Shown here: in pieces, positions 9,913 to 19,326 of the stretch
Layout: the number at the start of each line of letters is the position of its first letter
Position numbering within the stretch: the first letter of the stretch is position 1
Origin: Cellulosimicrobium cellulans
GTDB taxonomy: Bacteria > Actinomycetota > Actinomycetes > Actinomycetales > Cellulomonadaceae
DNA length: 64,000 bases
Direction: 5' to 3'
Assembly (NCBI RefSeq): GCF_006539945.1
Contig: NZ_BJNZ01000010.1
Coordinates: forward strand, 92,441-156,440
Made by a program: the position numbers and the translations under genes
The notes under the pieces: model-generated
The model's database searches: none
What the model was told of the DNA's origin: nothing
What the model saw: the letters and a program-made list of their open reading frames with translations, nothing else

Positions 9913-10065
9913 AACCGCAGGCCCACGAAGGAGAACCGGCCCCACGAGGCCGAACCCCGGCGCCGCGAGACAGAACCGTGGTTGCACGAGGTAGAACCGT
10001 GGTTACACGAGGTAGAACCGTGGTTGCACGAGGTAGAACCGTGGTTGCACGAGGTAGAACCGCGA
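9905..10065 (+). repeat. Cluster A of the 21-nt CGAGGTAGARCC repeat
   Basis: Four tight 21-nt units run head to tail from 9966 to 10049 (unit CGAGGTAGAACCGTGGTT plus GCA), with degenerate units on both sides (9905-9965 and 10050-10065). The first unit contains the helicase TAG stop. It fills the gap between the convergent helicase and TadG-like genes. No spacers separate the units, so this is not CRISPR. Confidence 0.95.
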
Positions 10066-10521
10066 TCATCGTGCGGTCGCCGGGCCCGCGCGTGCGGCGG
10101 CGCTCGCCCGGCCCAGCGTGACACCGAGGACGGTGACGCCGGTGGTCGAGGCGACGTCCACTCGCACGACCCCACCGTCCTGCTCGCCGCACGCGGTGAC
10201 CGACACCGCGTTACGGGCCGCAACCTCGCGGGCGCGACCGCACGGGTCCCAGCCGTCGCGAGCGGCCGCGGCGGCCGCGAGCGCCGCGAGGTCGGCCCCG
10301 GTCTGCGCCGCCCCACGTGCCGCCTGGGCGTGCGCGAGCGCGGCCAGCCCGAGGGCCAGGACGAGCACGGCGGCGACGACGCCGAGCACGAGCACCGTGC
10401 CCGCGCCGCGCTCCGCGTCGTGCGGCCCGATCCCGGCCTGGGCCGTACCGCGACCGGTCCTGCGGGCTCGCCGCGCACGCGCGGTCGGGCCTTCGCCGAC
10501 CACGGCCCGTTCCGGGGTCAT
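10066..10521 (-). CDS. TadG-like secretion/pilus protein (Rv3654c/TIGR03816 type)
   Basis: 151 residues. After a basic, disordered N-terminus of about 37 residues comes ERGAGTVLVLGVVAAVLVL, the pilin-like membrane helix typical of TadE/TadG proteins, then an alanine-rich segment (GADLAALAAAAAARDGWDPC) and a short domain with two cysteines. It is the last gene of the tad cluster and overlaps the TadE stop by 4 nt (ATGA). By gene order it matches Rv3654c. Expected role: minor pseudopilin or secretion component at the cytoplasmic membrane. Confidence 0.85.
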   Translation of the reverse strand: MTPERAVVGEGPTARARRARRTGRGTAQAGIGPHDAERGAGTVLVLGVVAAVLVLALGLAALAHAQAARGAAQTGADLAALAAAAAARDGWDPCGRAREVAARNAVSVTACGEQDGGVVRVDVASTTGVTVLGVTLGRASAAARAGPATAR

Positions 10522-11000
10522 GGCTCGACCCACGCGACGGCCTCGCCGCTCGCGCGCAGGGGCGACGAGGAGAGCCACCCGCCGACGACGGGGGTCGTGA
10601 CGCGGACCTCGACCCACGGGTCGCCGCGTACGACGCCGACGGTCGCGTCGTCCCCAGCCACCCGGAGCGCCGTCGCGCGCACGGTCGCGTCGTCCTCGCC
10701 GATCGCGGCAGCGCGTGCGGCGGCCCTCGCCGCGTCGGCGGAGCGCATCTGGGCGCCCGCCGCCGCGGCGAGGGTGAGGACGACGACGAGGACGAGGACG
10801 ACCACCGGCAGCGCGACGGCGAGCTCGGCCGTGACCGCACCCCGCTCCTGGTCGTCGCGCGACCGGACCCCGCGGGACCGGACCCCGCGGGACCGAACCC
10901 CGCGCGAACGGACCTCCCGCGAGCAGACCTCCCGCGGGCGGAGCGCCCACGGCCGGGACCCGCGCCACGTACCGGTGCCCTTGCCTGCGTCCCGTCGCAC
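10518..11000 (-). CDS. TadE-like minor pilin
   Basis: 160 residues. ERGAVTAELAVALPVVVLVL near residues 53-72 is the TadE signature: a glutamate shortly inside a hydrophobic helix. The start at 11000 lies 2 nt after the upstream stop. The N-terminal 50 residues are odd: they contain an SRGVR repeat encoded by 15-nt tandem copies near 10858-10930, so the real start could lie closer to the pilin helix. Cotranscribed with the DUF4244 and TadG-like genes. Confidence 0.85.
   Translation of the reverse strand: MRRDAGKGTGTWRGSRPWALRPREVCSREVRSRGVRSRGVRSRGVRSRDDQERGAVTAELAVALPVVVLVLVVVLTLAAAAGAQMRSADAARAAARAAAIGEDDATVRATALRVAGDDATVGVVRGDPWVEVRVTTPVVGGWLSSSPLRASGEAVAWVEP
10858..10932. repeat. 15-nt tandem repeat inside the TadE gene
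   Basis: About five copies of a 15-nt unit (GACCGGACCCCGCGG, drifting to GAACGGACCTCCCGC) lie in frame at the 5' end of the TadE-like gene and encode the SRGVR pentapeptide repeat. Fits slippage expansion of the disordered N-terminus. Confidence 0.85.
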
Positions 11001-11003
11001 GGC

Positions 11004-11210
11004 TCAGCCCAACGACAGCGCGCTGCGCACGATGCCGAGCAGCAGCTCGCGCACCTCGCCGCTCTTGAGCACGACGATGAGCAGTCCGGCGAAGCCCGCC
11101 GCCGCGACGGTCGCGATGGCGTACTCCGCGGTCGCGAGACCGGCCTCACCGTCCTGTCCCGTGCTCGTCCCCGTCAGGCGCGCAAGCACGCGCCGAATCC
11201 GTCCTGGCAT
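11004..11210 (-). CDS. DUF4244 Flp-pilin-like small protein
   Basis: 68 residues. GLATAEYAIATVAAAGFAGL near residues 26-45 is the conserved core of DUF4244 proteins, which occupy the Flp major-pilin position (Rv3656c) in actinobacterial tad loci. The E in TAEY is the pilin processing-site glutamate. A GGGGAG motif precedes the ATG. It heads the small-pilin half of the cluster, cut off from tadC by about 960 bp of repeats and pseudogene. Confidence 0.88.
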   Translation of the reverse strand: MPGRIRRVLARLTGTSTGQDGEAGLATAEYAIATVAAAGFAGLLIVVLKSGEVRELLLGIVRSALSLG

Positions 11211-11554
11211 GTCAGGTCTCCCCTCTCGTGGCCCGCGTCCGCGGGCGGTCCAGGACACCGTGGCGGGTCGACGGCCGGGTACGCACCGTGCCCGGCGCCG
11301 CCGGTGGACGGGACCCTCGCGCGACTGACCTGTGGACGGCGTCGGTCCCCGACCCTCGGGCATCGTCGCGGAAAGGGCCCTGCCCGCGTGCACGCGCCGA
11401 GTCTCCGCGCTCGCCGGTCGCGGCCCGTCTCGGACTCCTGCTCGGGGCGCAGGATCTCCCTGCGCACGGCGCCACGCGCCACCACGTCCCGTGCGAGCGG
11501 GTACATGGTGCGCAGCCCTCGGTCGAACGGGCAGTCGCCCGCGGGGACGTCGTG

Positions 11555-11619
11555 GACCGCCGCGACCGCCGCGACCGCCGCGACCGTCGCGACCGTCGCG
11601 ACCGTCGCGACCGTCGCGA
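11555..11619. repeat. 9-nt tandem repeat (GCGACCGYC)
   Basis: Seven copies of a 9-nt unit (GACCGCCGC three times, then GACCGTCGC four times) in the non-coding stretch that interrupts the tad cluster. Confidence 0.9.
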
Positions 11620-11645
11620 GGATGCTCGCCCACGCCTGGCCGAAC

Positions 11646-11698
11646 CTGGTCGGGACGGACCTGGTCGGGACGGACCTGGTCGGGACGGACCTGGTCGG
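11646..11698. repeat. 15-nt tandem repeat (CCTGGTCGGGACGGA)
   Basis: Three and a half perfect copies of a 15-nt unit. It begins exactly where recognisable coding sequence of the phosphotransferase remnant stops, so expansion of this repeat may have destroyed the 3' part of that gene. Confidence 0.92.
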
Positions 11699-12057
11699 CG
11701 GGCGTTCCCGCCACCGAGCTGGTCGTCAGGACCGCCACGTCGGGGGCGTCCACCCATCCCAGCAGCCGGGGCCCGCGTATCCCGCTGTCGGCCGCCCACC
11801 GCACGCGGTCACGCTCACCAGCGAGCTGCGGCTACCTCGTCGCCGCTCGCGACCTTCGCGTGCCGAGCACCGTCCTTGCTCACGAAGACCCAGGTGGACG
11901 ACTCGCCGCCACCGACCTCCTCCCAGAGCCGCTGGGCGAGGGCTCCCCGCTCGGTCGGGCCGACGGCGGTCGCAACCTTGGACCCGCCGTAGCGAGCGGC
12001 CCGTCGGTACGGCAGGAACGGCAAGACCGGCACTTGTGCTCGACCCAGCACGAGCAA
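11690..12057 (-). pseudogene. Aminoglycoside/choline-kinase-like phosphotransferase remnant
   Basis: The N-terminal lobe of an APH(3'')-like phosphotransferase is readable in two frames: EEVGGGESSTWVFVSKDG (ATP-lobe strands) and DGARHAKVASGDEVAA in one, then ERDRVRWAADSGIRGPRLLG and VDAPDVAVLTTSSVAGTPAD in the next. The frames join at about 11818-11826 by a single-base shift. After the hinge the sequence dissolves into the 15-nt repeat, so the catalytic HGD and DFG regions are missing. It sits inside the tad cluster on the same strand and is surely inactive. Family assignment is from pattern memory. Confidence 0.62.
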
Positions 12058-12107
12058 GAACCGGGCACGAGCACGGGCCTGGCACCGGTGCGGGACCCAG
12101 CGCTGAC

Positions 12108-12163
12108 AGTCCGTCAGTCCGTCAGTCCTTCAGTCCGGCAGTCCGGAAGTCCGGAAGTCCGGC
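12108..12163. repeat. 8-nt tandem repeat (AGTCCGKM)
   Basis: Seven consecutive 8-nt copies (AGTCCGTC, AGTCCTTC, AGTCCGGC, AGTCCGGA variants) directly behind the tadC stop codon. The unit length is not a multiple of 3, in keeping with a non-coding position. Confidence 0.92.
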
Positions 12164-12171
12164 AGGGTCGG

Positions 12172-12789
12172 CTACCCGCCCAGCAGACCGGAGCCGAGGG
12201 AGACGAGGACGGGTACGAGCCCGACGAGCACGAACGCCGGGAGGAAGCACGCGCCGAGCGGGAGCACGAGGTGCACGGCGAGGCGCGCCGCGGCGGCCTT
12301 CGCCGAGGCGGTCCGGTCCTGTCGGGACGCCTGCGCCGCAGCCCGCAGCGCGGGTGCGGGGGCGGCGCCGTGCAGCCAGGCCGGACGCAGCGCGCGCTGC
12401 ACGACCGCGAGCCGCGGTGGCGCCGTCGCCCAGGCGGCGTCCCACGACGCGCCGAGGAGGAGCGCGGCGCCCGCGGCTCGCAGGCCGGCACCCTCCCGAC
12501 CACCGACGCACGACCCGACCACGTCCAGAGCACGCGGGACGGCCGCACCGGAATGGACCGCCGCCGCCAGGAGCTCGAGGAGCACGCCCGTCTCGAGGGG
12601 CCCGGCGTCGTCCGGGTCTCCCCGACCTCCGCCTCGCGCCTCCCTCCCACGCCGCGCCCCGGCGGGGCGGCCGGCGGCGCCCTGCGCGCGTCGCGACACC
12701 ACGACGGCCCGCCGCGCGACGGCCGCCCGCGTCGCCCACCACGGCGCGGTCGCCGCCAGGACCCACGCCGTCACCAGGAGCGCGGTCAC
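12172..12789 (-). CDS. tadC: Tad pilus inner-membrane protein TadC (GspF fold)
   Basis: 205 residues, type II secretion F domain. ETGVLLELLAAAVHSGAAVP near residue 70 is the conserved GspF start, and a terminal pair of hydrophobic helices (LGACFLPAFVLVGLVPVLV) closes the protein. GTG 12789 has GGGAGG upstream and overlaps the tadB stop (GTGA). Forms the inner-membrane platform of the pilus machine with TadB; equivalent of Rv3657c. Confidence 0.9.
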   Translation of the reverse strand: MTALLVTAWVLAATAPWWATRAAVARRAVVVSRRAQGAAGRPAGARRGREARGGGRGDPDDAGPLETGVLLELLAAAVHSGAAVPRALDVVGSCVGGREGAGLRAAGAALLLGASWDAAWATAPPRLAVVQRALRPAWLHGAAPAPALRAAAQASRQDRTASAKAAAARLAVHLVLPLGACFLPAFVLVGLVPVLVSLGSGLLGG

Positions 12790-13436
12790 CGGTCCTCCCC
12801 CGCGCTGCGCGCCCGCTCGACGAGACGCGCGGACCAGGTGCGGCCCGCGAGCAGGAGCACGAGGCCGAGCAGGATCCCGGCCGTCCCGAGGCCGCCGTCG
12901 GTCGCGGTGCCGAGCGGGTCGGCACCGAGGACGTAGCCCAGCAGCACACCGACCGCCGGGAGCCACAGGAGCACGCGCGCGGTCGCCCGGGGCCCGGCGA
13001 GCGCCGCGTCCCGCTCCGCGCGGGCCTCGGCGTCCGCCGCGACCGAGGCCGCGACCTCGTCGAGCACGGAGGCGAGCGGCGCGCCCACCTCCACCGCCAG
13101 CCGGCACGCCGCCACGAGGGCCCGCGCGGTCGCGGGCCCGCCCACGTGCGGCGCGAGCTCGGCGACCCGTGGGACACCCGCGGCGTCGACCCGCACCCCG
13201 ACCGCCCGCTCCCACGCGACGCCGGGCGCGGCACCGGACCGCAGGAGCGACCCCACCTGCGTCACGACGACGCGCACCAGCTCCGGCACCGCCCGCGCCC
13301 GGGACCGGCGCCGCAGGAACGCCGGTCGCCCGGGACGCGGCGACGAGGTGCCGACGACGCTCCGGGCCCGGCGCCCGCCCCGCGCTGCCACGCACCAGAC
13401 CGCGGCCCCCACGAGCACGCCCACGAGGACCGTCAT
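12786..13436 (-). CDS. tadB: Tad pilus inner-membrane protein TadB (GspF fold)
   Basis: 216 residues. A hydrophobic N-terminus, then a GspF domain (VTQVGSLLRSGAAPGVAWER near residue 60), and terminal membrane helices (LLWLPAVGVLLGYVLG and LGTAGILLGLVLLLAG). It lies 7 nt downstream of the tadA stop and overlaps tadC. Short for TadB but normal for the actinobacterial Rv3658c type. Partner of TadC in the membrane platform. Confidence 0.9.
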   Translation of the reverse strand: MTVLVGVLVGAAVWCVAARGGRRARSVVGTSSPRPGRPAFLRRRSRARAVPELVRVVVTQVGSLLRSGAAPGVAWERAVGVRVDAAGVPRVAELAPHVGGPATARALVAACRLAVEVGAPLASVLDEVAASVAADAEARAERDAALAGPRATARVLLWLPAVGVLLGYVLGADPLGTATDGGLGTAGILLGLVLLLAGRTWSARLVERARSAGEDR

Positions 13437-13443
13437 GCGCGCC

Positions 13444-14718
13444 TCACGCGCACCACCGCGCCACGAGCTCGTCCCAGGCCGGGCCGGCGACCGGCCCGGT
13501 GGCGCTCGTGCTGCCGCCGTCGCCGCCGTCGCGTGCGGAACCGTCGCGCGGGCCCGGCACCCCGTCCCACGAGGCCGCGACGTCGACCCGGAGCCCGGCC
13601 CGGACGTCGCCACGCACGACCCCGACCTGGGCGAGCACGCGCCGGGTCGTGCCGCCCGCGCGCACACGGCGCAGGTGCAGCACGACGTCCAGCCCGCCGA
13701 CCGCCTGTGCCGCCACGGCGGCACGGTCCATGCCCGCGAGCGCCGCCAGCGCCTCGAGACGGGCGGGGATCACCTCGACGTCGTTGGCGTGGATCGTCGC
13801 CAGGCCGCCCTCGTGACCGGTGTTGAGGGCCATGAGCACCTCGCGGACCTCCGCCCCACGGCACTCGCCGAGCACGATGCGATCGGGGCGCATCCGCAGC
13901 GCGGCGCGCACGAGGTCGGCGAGGTCGACCTCTCCGGCACCCTCGACGTTCGCCCGCCGCGCGGTGAGCGGGACGACGTGCGGGTGGTCCGGGTCGAGCT
14001 CGCGCGCCTCCTCCACGCAGACGATGCGCTCGTCCGGCGGGACGAGCGCGAGCAGCGCGGCGAGCAGCGTCGTCTTGCCCGTGCCGGTGCCGCCCGAGAC
14101 GAGCACGCTCGCGCGCCGGGCGACGAGCCCGCGCAGGACCGGCTCCCAGGCACCCGGGACCGTGCCGGACGCGACGAGATCGGCCATCCCGAACGTCCGC
14201 GTCCGCAGCACGCGCAGCGAGATCACGGCCCCAGGCCCGCACACGGGCGCCACCACCGCATGGAGTCGCGTCCCGTCGGGGAGCCGCGCGTCGACCACGG
14301 GCGACGCGTCGTCGAGGCGCTGCCCGCCCGCGGCGGCGAGCCGTACGGCCAGCGACCGCACGGCCTCCGGCCCGCCGAGCGGGACGACGACCCGTTGGAG
14401 TCCCGCGCCACGGTCGACCCAGACCTCGTCCGGACCGTTGACGAGCACGTCGGTCACACCCGGCTCGTCGAGGTAGCGCTGGAGCGGGCCGGCGCCGAAG
14501 ATCTCCGCGTGCGCCGTGCGGGTGAGCTCCCGCAGGGCGGTGGTACCGAGCACGCGCCCGGACGCCCGCAGCGCGTCGGCGACGGCCGCGTCGTCGGGTC
14601 CCGTCCCCGTCCCGCCTCCCGGCTCGGCGCCGGCCCGCACGAGGCGGTCCCGGACGCCGTCGAGCAGCGGGCCGCGCCCCCGCCCGGTCCGCCCGGGAAC
14701 GGAGCCCTGCCCGCTCAC
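13444..14718 (-). CDS. tadA: Tad secretion ATPase TadA/CpaF
   Basis: 424-residue hexameric secretion ATPase that powers pilus assembly. Walker A is GGTGTGKTTLLAAL near residue 205, followed by the Asp box region (CVEEARELDPDHPHVV), Walker B (MRPDRIVLGECRG) and the His box (HEGGLATIHAND). The N-terminal domain with TDVLVNGPDEVWVDRG is typical of CpaF. GTG 14718 overlaps the stop of the cpaE-like gene. Equivalent of Rv3659c. Confidence 0.95.
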   Translation of the reverse strand: MSGQGSVPGRTGRGRGPLLDGVRDRLVRAGAEPGGGTGTGPDDAAVADALRASGRVLGTTALRELTRTAHAEIFGAGPLQRYLDEPGVTDVLVNGPDEVWVDRGAGLQRVVVPLGGPEAVRSLAVRLAAAGGQRLDDASPVVDARLPDGTRLHAVVAPVCGPGAVISLRVLRTRTFGMADLVASGTVPGAWEPVLRGLVARRASVLVSGGTGTGKTTLLAALLALVPPDERIVCVEEARELDPDHPHVVPLTARRANVEGAGEVDLADLVRAALRMRPDRIVLGECRGAEVREVLMALNTGHEGGLATIHANDVEVIPARLEALAALAGMDRAAVAAQAVGGLDVVLHLRRVRAGGTTRRVLAQVGVVRGDVRAGLRVDVAASWDGVPGPRDGSARDGGDGGSTSATGPVAGPAWDELVARWCA

Positions 14719-15431
14719 CCGGGGCTCCCCGCGTACCGCGCCGCGAGGTCCCGTCCTGCGCGGACGACCGGCCCCCGCCCGACGCACGGGCCCTGGCCGC
14801 GCTCGATCGCCCCGGCGAGCGCCCGGTCCCAGCCGACCGTCGCGGCGACCTCGAGCCCGACGGCGTCCGCGACCTCGCCGCCGGACAACCGCCCCGGAGA
14901 CGGCCGGCGCAGCACGAGCGCCGCCGCACCGGGGACCCGGTCGCGCACCGCCGCGGCGCCCGCGACCCCGGCCACGTCGAGCGGCGTCACGACCAGCACC
15001 TCGTCGCACGCCCCGAGCAGCCCGGCACCGACCGCGCCCGACCCGATCCCGGCACGGTCGACGTCGAGCACGAGCACGCCCGACCGCGCGGACGTGACCT
15101 CGGCGAGCCCCGCCACGACGTCCGCGAGCGCCGCCGGCTCCGGTCCGCCGCCGCGCTCGGTGCTGACGACCGGGACCGTGCCCCACCGCGGCAGGCGTGC
15201 GAGGAGGTCCTCGCCGTCGAGCCGGCCGCGCGCGTCGGCGAGGTCGGGCCAGCGCACCCCCGGGTCCTGCTCGATCCCGAGGAGCACGTCGAGACCACCG
15301 CCCACGAGGGCGAGGTCGACCAGGCAGGTGGGTGCGCGGCGTCGCGCCACCGCGCGGACGAGCGAGGCCGCGACGACGCTCGCCCCCGCCCCGCCGCGTG
15401 CTCCCACCACCGCTACGACCGCTCCGCCCAT
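14715..15431 (-). CDS. CpaE/TadZ-like protein with degenerate P-loop (Rv3660c type)
   Basis: 238 residues, MinD/ParA-like fold that in tad systems positions the pilus machine. The P-loop position reads VVGARGGAGASVVAASL: both signature lysines of the deviant Walker A (KGGxGKT) are absent, so ATP turnover is doubtful. The rest keeps the fold (LVDLALVGGGLDVLLG, VLVLDVDRAGIGSG, VLVVTPLDVAGVAG). GGAGG stands before the ATG. First gene of the tad operon, divergent from the HAD gene. Confidence 0.88.
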   Translation of the reverse strand: MGGAVVAVVGARGGAGASVVAASLVRAVARRRAPTCLVDLALVGGGLDVLLGIEQDPGVRWPDLADARGRLDGEDLLARLPRWGTVPVVSTERGGGPEPAALADVVAGLAEVTSARSGVLVLDVDRAGIGSGAVGAGLLGACDEVLVVTPLDVAGVAGAAAVRDRVPGAAALVLRRPSPGRLSGGEVADAVGLEVAATVGWDRALAGAIERGQGPCVGRGPVVRAGRDLAARYAGSPG

Positions 15432-15576
15432 CGCGTCCTCCCCCGCTGCCCTGTCGACCGGCGCCCCACCCTGCCCTGACCGGCGGGGCGTCGTCGGGCA
15501 GGCCGCGCGACCTGTGGAAGGGGCCCCCGGCGAGCGCTCCTGTGGACGGCCTCGTTCCGCGGCTAGGCTCGCGACC

Positions 15577-16398
15577 GTGACCCCGCTCCCGGACCCGACG
15601 GACCCGCCGCGCACCGGCAGGGTCGCCGCGTTCTTCGACCTGGACAAGACGATCATCGCGACGTCGTCGGCCGCGGCGTTCTCCCGGCCGTTCTTCGCCG
15701 GCGGGCTCATCAACCGCGGGGACGTGCTGCGCAGCGCGTACGCGCACTTCCTGTTCATGGTGGGCGGGGCCGACGCGGACCAGACCGAGCGCATGCGCGC
15801 GCACCTGTCGAACCTCGTGACCGGCTGGGACGTGGCCACGGTGTCGCGCATCGTGGAGGAGACGCTGCACGAGCACATCGACCCCGTCGTCTACGCGGAG
15901 GCGGTCGAGCTCATCGAGTCCCACCACGAGCACGGGCACGACGTCGTCATCGTGTCGGCGTCGGGGAGCGAGGTCGTCGAGCCCATCGCGGCGGTGCTGG
16001 GCGCCGACCACGCGATCTCGTCGCGCATGGCCGTCGAGGACGGCCGGTACACGGGCGCGATCGACTTCTACGCGTACGGCGAGAACAAGGCCCTCGCGCT
16101 CCGCGAGCTCGCCGAGCGCGAGGGGTACGACCTGGACGCGAGCTACGCCTACTCCGACTCCGTGACCGACGCCCCCATGCTGGGCGCCGTCGGGCACGCG
16201 TTCGTCGTCAACCCCGACCGGACGCTGCGCCGGCTCGCCGCGGAGCACGGCTGGGGCGCCCTGACCTTCTCGAAGCCCGTCGCCCTGCGGTCGCACCTCG
16301 CCGGGTCGACGCCGGCCCTCGCCGCGGCGGGGGTCGTCGCGCTCGGCGTCGCGGCGTGGGTCGTCTGGCGCGCGCTGCGCCGTCGAGGCCGCGGCTGA
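15577..16398 (+). CDS. HAD-IB family phosphatase (SerB-like, Rv3661 type)
   Basis: 273 residues. Motif I FFDLDKTII gives the nucleophile aspartate, motif II is VSASGSEV, the motif III lysine lies in GENKALAL, and motif IV is YSDSVTDAPML. A single hydrophobic segment near the C-terminus (AAAGVVALGVAAWVVWRAL) suggests membrane attachment. Start GTG 15577 follows TAGGCT at 15564-15569 by 7 nt (leaderless). It is divergent from the tad operon just as Rv3661 is from Rv3660c. Physiological substrate not known. Confidence 0.88.
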   Translation: MTPLPDPTDPPRTGRVAAFFDLDKTIIATSSAAAFSRPFFAGGLINRGDVLRSAYAHFLFMVGGADADQTERMRAHLSNLVTGWDVATVSRIVEETLHEHIDPVVYAEAVELIESHHEHGHDVVIVSASGSEVVEPIAAVLGADHAISSRMAVEDGRYTGAIDFYAYGENKALALRELAEREGYDLDASYAYSDSVTDAPMLGAVGHAFVVNPDRTLRRLAAEHGWGALTFSKPVALRSHLAGSTPALAAAGVVALGVAAWVVWRALRRRGRG

Positions 16399-16770
16399 AC
16401 GACGCGCGGGCCGGGGTCGCGAGCCGCCTCCCACCGCCCGCGGAAGGGGCCGATCCGGACCTCCCGGACCAACCGCACCGCGGGCGTTCGAACGCTGTAG
16501 AACACGGTGTGGAAGTACCCGAGGAGCGGTTGCGCCCGCCGACCGTCCGGGCTGTGATGGAGGGACAACAGCATCTCGGCGGTACCCACGCGCAGGAAGT
16601 CCACGTAGGGACTCGCTGACCGGACGAGACCCGGCCACGACGGCCACCTCGCGCCGTTGCAGCGGACACGGTTGCACGCCTGATAGCCGCCGCGATGCTG
16701 GCGGGACGGCGCTCCTGAGGGGGCGCCGTCGTCGTGCCGGGCGCGTGGTCGCCGCGCGATACTGGAGACC
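16399..16770. other. Intergenic region upstream of malic enzyme
   Basis: 372 bases without a convincing gene. The only recognised signal is GATACT (16758-16763), a -10 box 7 nt before the malic enzyme start. A stretch on the minus strand (about 16400-16620) has amino-acid composition that could be a coding relic, but it lacks a start with support and runs antisense into the HAD gene. No recognised riboswitch. Confidence 0.5.
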
Positions 16771-18261
<1,491 letters not shown>

Positions 18262-18263
18262 CC

Positions 18264-19097
18264 GTGCAGCGCGTCACCACCCGCAACGCCGCGTTCCAGC
18301 AGTGGGAGTCGCTGCTCACCAACCGCACCAAGCGGCACCGCGCGGGCGAGATGGTCGTCCAGGGGGTGCGCCCGATCACGCTCGCCGTCGAGTCGGGCTG
18401 GACCGTGCGGACGTGGCTCGTCGACGCGGACCGGTCGCTGTCGAGCTGGGCGCACGCGATGCTCGACCGGGTGCGCACCCAGCGGTTCGCCGTGTCGTCG
18501 GAGCTGATGCGCGAGCTCGGCGGCAAGGAGGACGACGCGCCCGAGCTGCTCGCGATCGTCGCGACGCCGCCCGACGACCTGGGGCGGATCGCCGCGGGCG
18601 GCCGCGGCCCGAGGGGGGACACCGCGTTCCTCGGCGTCGTGCTCGACCGACCCACGAGCCCCGGGAACGTCGGGACCGTCGCGCGGTCGCTCGACGCGTT
18701 CGGGGGCGGCGGGCTGATCGTCGCGGGGCACGCCGCGGACCCGTACGACCCGCGCGCCGTCCGCGCCAGCACCGGCTCGATCTTCTCCGTGCCGACCGTC
18801 CGCGTGCCCGCAGGGCGCGACGTCCTCGACTGGGTCTCCACGCAGCGCTCCGCCGGGGTCCCGCTGACGCTGCTCGGGACCGACGAGCACGGCGACGTCG
18901 AGCTCGCCGAGCACGACCTGACCGGCCCGACGCTCGTCCTCACCGGCAACGAGACGACCGGTCTCAGCGCGGGATGGCGCGACGCGTGCGACGTCATGGT
19001 GAGCATCCCCATGCTCGGCACGGCGAGCTCGCTCAACGCCGCGAGCGCCACCACGGTCGTCCTGTACGAGGCCGTGCGCCAGCGCCGGGCGCGCTGA
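18264..19097 (+). CDS. SpoU/TrmH family RNA 2'-O-methyltransferase
   Basis: 277 residues, SPOUT fold with the trefoil knot. Motif 1 is [16 protein letters not shown] near residue 133, motif 2 [12 protein letters not shown] near residue 223, motif 3 [20 protein letters not shown] near residue 250. The N-terminal domain ([18 protein letters not shown]) resembles the RNA substrate-binding domain of rRNA methylases. GTG start with GGAGG 8 nt upstream inside the end of the malic enzyme gene. Exact target nucleotide cannot be read from sequence. Confidence 0.88.
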   Translation: MQRVTTRNAAFQQWESLLTNRTKRHRAGEMVVQGVRPITLAVESGWTVRTWLVDADRSLSSWAHAMLDRVRTQRFAVSSELMRELGGKEDDAPELLAIVATPPDDLGRIAAGGRGPRGDTAFLGVVLDRPTSPGNVGTVARSLDAFGGGGLIVAGHAADPYDPRAVRASTGSIFSVPTVRVPAGRDVLDWVSTQRSAGVPLTLLGTDEHGDVELAEHDLTGPTLVLTGNETTGLSAGWRDACDVMVSIPMLGTASSLNAASATTVVLYEAVRQRRAR

Positions 19098-19181
19098 CGG
19101 GGGCCGGTTCCGGGGACCGCGCGACCGGCGCGGGTCGCAGCCCGGGCAGTTTGCGAGCGATCCCGCCGAATGGTGGACCCT

Positions 19182-19213
19182 TGTGACCGCGCTCACGACG
19201 ACGGGTCTAGACT
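19182..19213 (+). promoter_or_regulatory. Candidate Crp/GlxR site and -10 box upstream of acs
   Basis: TGTGACCGCGCTCAC at 19182-19196 is a near-perfect Crp-family operator (TGTGA, six bases, TCAC). It is followed by TAGACT at 19208-19213, a good -10 box. The operator would overlap the -35 region. acs is a known Crp/GlxR-type target in several bacteria. Confidence 0.55.
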
Positions 19214-19326
19214 CCCGAAGGTCGGGGCCCGCCGCGGTGGGCGTCCGACCGCCCTGCGCCCGCCGCCGCTCCCCGGTGGCCCACGCGCGGGCGCCGCACC
19301 AGAGTCGATGCGCACCGGAGGTCAGC

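Noticed and set aside
9966..10049. Regular 21-nt repeats as a CRISPR array
   Set aside because: Units follow each other directly without unique spacers, and no cas genes are nearby.
16400..16620. Minus-strand frame with plausible protein composition (VDFLRVGTAEMLLSLHHSPD)
   Set aside because: No supported start, no family recognised, and the frame continues antisense through the HAD gene; perhaps a relic.
13444..16677. A single 1077-codon gene on the minus strand covering tadA and the HAD region
   Set aside because: Only the tadA part has family motifs; the upstream part is antisense to the HAD and CpaE-like genes in the wrong frame.
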